Of a stretch of 7,249 nucleotides of DNA, positions 5,377-7,249 are shown piece by piece. The notes under the pieces were generated by a model, which did no database searches, was not told the DNA's origin, and was given only the letters and a program-made list of their open reading frames with translations. This DNA comes from Hyphomicrobiales bacterium (GTDB lineage Bacteria > Pseudomonadota > Alphaproteobacteria > Rhizobiales > Aestuariivirgaceae): positions 1 through 7,249 of the forward strand of contig JANXRO010000268.1 in assembly GCA_025356765.1 (NCBI GenBank), in the 5' to 3' direction. How positions within the stretch are numbered: position 1 is the stretch's first letter; every line of letters starts with the position of its first letter. The position numbers were made by a program, and so were the translations under genes.

Positions 5377-5505
5377 ATGAATAACAACGTAAATGTGGCC
5401 CACGATCTTAGCAAAGTGTTATTGATCGCGAAATCGAACATCACCAAAGTTTCTGTGAAATCGACCGGAATCACCGCGGTTGGACTGTGTTTTGATAAGG
5501 TGTGA
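5377..5505 (+). CDS. Small peptide, probable precursor (substrate) of the SagB-type dehydrogenase
   Basis: A 42-codon gene, ATG 5377 to TGA 5505, with a strong TAAAGGAAA ribosome site eight bases upstream and its own promoter. It has no signal peptide and no membrane segment. The N-terminal half (MNNNVNVAHDLSKVLLIAKS) could serve as leader. The C-terminal half (NITKVSVKSTGITAVGLCFD, then KV) is rich in beta-branched residues plus Ser/Thr, with one Cys at 38 and an internal repeat ITKVSV (22-27) and ITAVGL (32-37). A strong terminator follows within eight bases, and a peptide-maturation dehydrogenase gene begins 76 bases after its stop. This is the usual layout for a RiPP precursor needed in excess over its enzyme. 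I recognise no family. Alternatives are a small regulatory peptide or a signal read by the XRE protein. Confidence 0.72.
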   Translation: MNNNVNVAHDLSKVLLIAKSNITKVSVKSTGITAVGLCFDKV

Positions 5506-5512
5506 ATTCTCT

Positions 5513-5545
5513 GGGGTCGGCACGCATGCGTGCCGGCCCCTTTTT
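5513..5545 (+). terminator. Strong intrinsic terminator (likely attenuator) between peptide and dehydrogenase genes
   Basis: A 28-base self-complementary hairpin: GGGGTCGGCACGC and GCGTGCCGGCCCC close on a minimal loop centred on ATGC, with one T-G pair, and TTTTT follows directly. It begins eight bases after the peptide stop. The downstream gene has a ribosome site but no obvious promoter in the 36 remaining bases, so it is probably expressed by readthrough. This would give a large excess of peptide mRNA over enzyme mRNA, as in other modified-peptide operons. Confidence 0.9.
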
Positions 5546-5581
5546 CATGGGCTTTAAAATCGGTACTTTTGAAGGATCATA

Positions 5582-6676
5582 ATGCGCATTAAAGCCCCCA
5601 AAACGATTGTGACTTTTCCCCGTGACGGTGAAATTTTGGTTTACAATTACCTCACTAAGGATTCGATTACCTGTGCGGCGGGCGATGTATATTGGCTAAC
5701 CACAGCCTTCAATTGGACAGAAATTGAGGATATTGTTAACACCCACCCACAGTTAGAGCCACAATCAGTCCGGGCCGTTCTGCAAACGTTGATTGAAACA
5801 GGTATGTTTATTGTGGAGGGGTCTGAACAAGCTCGATTGGTTGAAACCTATGAAAAAACTTGGGAAATTGGTCCCGCAGCCGCGTTATTTCATTTTACGG
5901 CAACCGACAATGAGTTTGCCCCTGAAGGCACCTCTGCCGAAGTTCAAAGGCGCCGCGCTGAAATAGATCCCTCACCAATTCTTTTTACGGTTAATTCGAA
6001 ATCCGCAATAGACCTGCCCCTCTGTTATGGTCATGAACACCAGTCATTGATGAACCTCATGAAAAGACGGCGAAGCAACCGCCTTGTAAAACAGCACTCA
6101 ATATCACTCGAACAACTAAGCGAATGCCTCTATTCCGGCCTCGGGATTACAGGGTTTGTAAAGACGCAAACTTGCACGCTCCCATTAAAAATGACTCCTT
6201 CCGGTGGGGCTCGTAATCCTTATGAAGCCTATGTATGGGTAAGAAAAGTCATCGGCATTACAGCCGGTCTATACCATTATTCAGCACTCGAACACACTCT
6301 AGAAAAATTAGTCTCTGAAACCAACCTATCACCCAGCCAGCTCATGGCTGGTCAGGAGTGGACGAACGACATGAGCGCAGTTATTTTTCTTGTCGCGGAT
6401 CTGAAGCGAACAACTTGGAAATATTGCGACACCAATGCATACCGTGTTGTGCTGATCGAAGCGGGACATATCGCACAGAACATTATGTTAACCTGCACCA
6501 ACCATGACCTAACCGCGTGTTCAACCGCAGCATTGTGCCATTCGGAAATTTCAAGAGTATTTTCTCTGGATTCTCTAACCAAAATGCCACTCTATGCATT
6601 AACGCTTGGCCACCCTGAAGTCACCGCAGATACTTATGTTGAAATCGACACCGTAAAGCGCCAACTTACAGCATAA
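5582..6676 (+). CDS. SagB-type peptide dehydrogenase (FMN nitroreductase fold) with N-terminal leader-binding-like domain
   Basis: A 364-residue protein. The C-terminal two-thirds (about 155-345) is a SagB/McbC-like nitroreductase-fold domain: the FMN-contacting basic motif KRRRSNR (161-167), LSECLYSGLGITG (179-191), the conserved KMTPSGGARNPYEAYVWV (203-220), GLYHYSALEHTLEKL (229-243) and YRVVLIEAGHIAQNIML (287-303). Such enzymes use FMN to oxidise azolines in thiazole/oxazole peptides or to carry out other peptide dehydrogenations. The first 85 or so residues (for example EILVYNYLTKDSITCAAGDV, then helices and LIETGMFIVEGSEQA) resemble the winged-helix, PqqD-like peptide-recognition domains fused to such enzymes; this is inferred from pattern. 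GAAGGA lies five bases before the ATG. No cyclodehydratase (YcaO/SagD), E1-like protein, protease or transporter is in the window, so azole formation cannot be assumed. Its substrate is most likely the peptide encoded just upstream. Confidence 0.88.
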   Translation: MRIKAPKTIVTFPRDGEILVYNYLTKDSITCAAGDVYWLTTAFNWTEIEDIVNTHPQLEPQSVRAVLQTLIETGMFIVEGSEQARLVETYEKTWEIGPAAALFHFTATDNEFAPEGTSAEVQRRRAEIDPSPILFTVNSKSAIDLPLCYGHEHQSLMNLMKRRRSNRLVKQHSISLEQLSECLYSGLGITGFVKTQTCTLPLKMTPSGGARNPYEAYVWVRKVIGITAGLYHYSALEHTLEKLVSETNLSPSQLMAGQEWTNDMSAVIFLVADLKRTTWKYCDTNAYRVVLIEAGHIAQNIMLTCTNHDLTACSTAALCHSEISRVFSLDSLTKMPLYALTLGHPEVTADTYVEIDTVKRQLTA

Positions 6677-6688
6677 TCAGCCCCAAAA

Positions 6689-6733
6689 CACAAAACCCGC
6701 CGTCCAGTTAAGGAGCGGCGGGTTTTGGTTTTT
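6689..6733. terminator. rRNA operon terminator, bidirectional; right copy of the repeat
   Basis: CAAAACCCGCCG (6691-6702) pairs with CGGCGGGTTTTG (6716-6727), with inner TCC-agttaa-GGA (6703-6714). On the minus strand it follows the 5S gene by about 30 bases and is trailed by TTTTGTGTTTT, so it ends the rRNA operon. On the plus strand it has GGTTTTT after it and lies 14 bases past the dehydrogenase stop, so it also ends that gene. The same outer arms occur at 3713-3757; the inner stem differs but still pairs. Confidence 0.9.
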
Positions 6734-6765
6734 AATCTTGAATGAAGTTGTTTTTGTCTTTTGCA

Positions 6766-6883
6766 GGCCTGGCAGCGACCTACTCTTCCACGTCTTAAGA
6801 CGAAGTACCATTGGCGCTGGGGTGATTTACGGCCGAGTTCGGGATGGGATCGGGTATGGACGCCCCGCCAAAGCCACCAGGCC
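6766..6883 (-). rRNA. rrf: 5S ribosomal RNA
   Basis: The minus strand from 6883 reads GGCCTGGTGGCTTTGGCGGG and ends CGCTGCCAGGCC at 6766. The terminal GGCCTGG/CCAGGCC helix, the CCCGAACTCGG core and the CCAATGGTACTTCGTCTTAA segment are those of alphaproteobacterial 5S rRNA. The length of about 118 bases is normal. Ends are set from the terminal helix and may be off by one to three bases. Open frames across this stretch on either strand are spurious. Confidence 0.95.
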
Positions 6884-7045
6884 GGCGAAAGACAAAAACG
6901 GGTTAAGCGATTTCTAAAAACCGCTAACAAAGCACAAAATCGAGGTCGTTCAGACCCACGTCTGAACATCTTATAAGTTTTTCACATTTCTTGCTTATCT
7001 CGGTGGCGTATCACAACGCCTTATCGATGAACACCGATAATGAGA
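6884..7045 (-). other. 23S-5S internal transcribed spacer
   Basis: A spacer of about 160 bases with no tRNA. It contains two hairpins next to the 23S end: TTATCG-atgaacac-CGATAA (7022-7041) and GGCG-tatcacaa-CGCC (7003-7018). They are probably part of the RNA structure used in processing the precursor. The remainder shows nothing further. Confidence 0.7.
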
Positions 7046-7249
7046 ATAATCAAGCCATTCGAGCTATTAGTACCGGTAAGCTGCAAGCATTACTGCTCTT
7101 CCACACCCGGCCTATCAACGAGGTCGTCTTCCTCGGCTCTCAAGGGAATTCTTGTTTTGAGGTGGGTTTCCCGCTTAGATGCCTTCAGCGGTTATCCCGT
7201 CCACACATAGCTACCCTGCACTGCGACTGGCGTCACAACAGGTCCACCG
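7046..7249 (-). rRNA. rrl: 23S ribosomal RNA, 3' end only
   Basis: The minus strand contains the conserved 23S 3' region, including CCGGTACTAATAGCTCGAAT and, further upstream, GATAGGCCGGGTGTGGAAGA and CACTCGCAGTGCAGGGTAGC-like elements around 7208-7228. Roughly the last 200 bases lie in the window and the rest continues past the right edge. The 3' boundary is placed by alignment from memory to the E. coli end (GGCTTAACCTT) and is uncertain by several bases; the true end may lie nearer 7040. Confidence 0.93.

Noticed and set aside
6634..6976. Open frames on both strands across the 5S gene and its flanks
   Set aside because: This is rRNA, spacer and terminator sequence; open frames there are chance.
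6884..7045. tRNA gene in the 23S-5S spacer
   Set aside because: No cloverleaf, T-loop motif or CCA-like end is visible; only simple hairpins are present.
1..7249. CRISPR array, transposase or integrase
   Set aside because: There are no regularly spaced repeats and no recognisable recombinase gene. The only notable repeated element is the pair of terminator hairpins.

Overview
The window looks like an alphaproteobacterial chromosome of moderate GC, probably of the Hyphomicrobiales type. The 5S and 23S rRNA sequences are of alphaproteobacterial type, and the nitrate-assimilation genes have the NasS/NasT arrangement common in that class. No species can be named from the sequence.

Region 1 (1-2800, minus strand) is the start of a nitrate-assimilation locus. 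nasT (ANTAR antiterminator) and nasS (cytoplasmic nitrate sensor) are joined by an ATGA overlap. They are followed by nrtA, a Tat-exported nitrate-binding protein that runs off the left edge. The 215-base gap in front of nrtA holds a full control cassette in reading order: a near-consensus sigma-54 promoter (832-817), a leader with an ANTAR-type hexaloop hairpin (loop AATGAC, with A at 1 and G at 4), and an intrinsic terminator whose 5' arm contains the ANTAR hairpin's 3' arm. The two structures exclude each other. The likely logic is nitrogen limitation through sigma-54 plus nitrate through NasS releasing NasT.

Region 2 (2800-3760) holds a hemerythrin (HHE) protein with a probable TTG start. 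Convergent with it, overlapping by 4 bases, is an orphan ParD-like ribbon-helix-helix antitoxin with no toxin beside it and a promoter placed so that its mRNA would be leaderless.

Region 3 (3760-6680) is the part that stands out. It contains an XRE-type regulator with an unassigned C-terminal domain (4020-4787), an unrecognised 168-residue protein on the other strand (4779-5285), and, divergent from that, a 42-codon peptide gene with a good ribosome binding site (5377-5505). A very strong intrinsic terminator follows the peptide gene, and then comes a 364-residue SagB-type (FMN nitroreductase-fold) peptide dehydrogenase (5582-6676). Small peptide, attenuating terminator, then modifying enzyme is the layout of a RiPP (ribosomally made, post-translationally modified peptide) locus, but no cyclodehydratase, YcaO protein, protease or exporter is present in the window. 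This may be a minimal, undescribed peptide-modification system.

The cassette is bracketed by two copies of nearly the same terminator hairpin (3713-3757 and 6689-6733). The right copy is the terminator of the rRNA operon; the left copy terminates no recognisable gene. This suggests insertion at, or recombination through, an rrn terminator.

Region 4 (6690-7249, minus strand) is the tail of an rRNA operon: the 3' end of 23S, a roughly 160-base spacer with hairpins, 5S, and the terminator.
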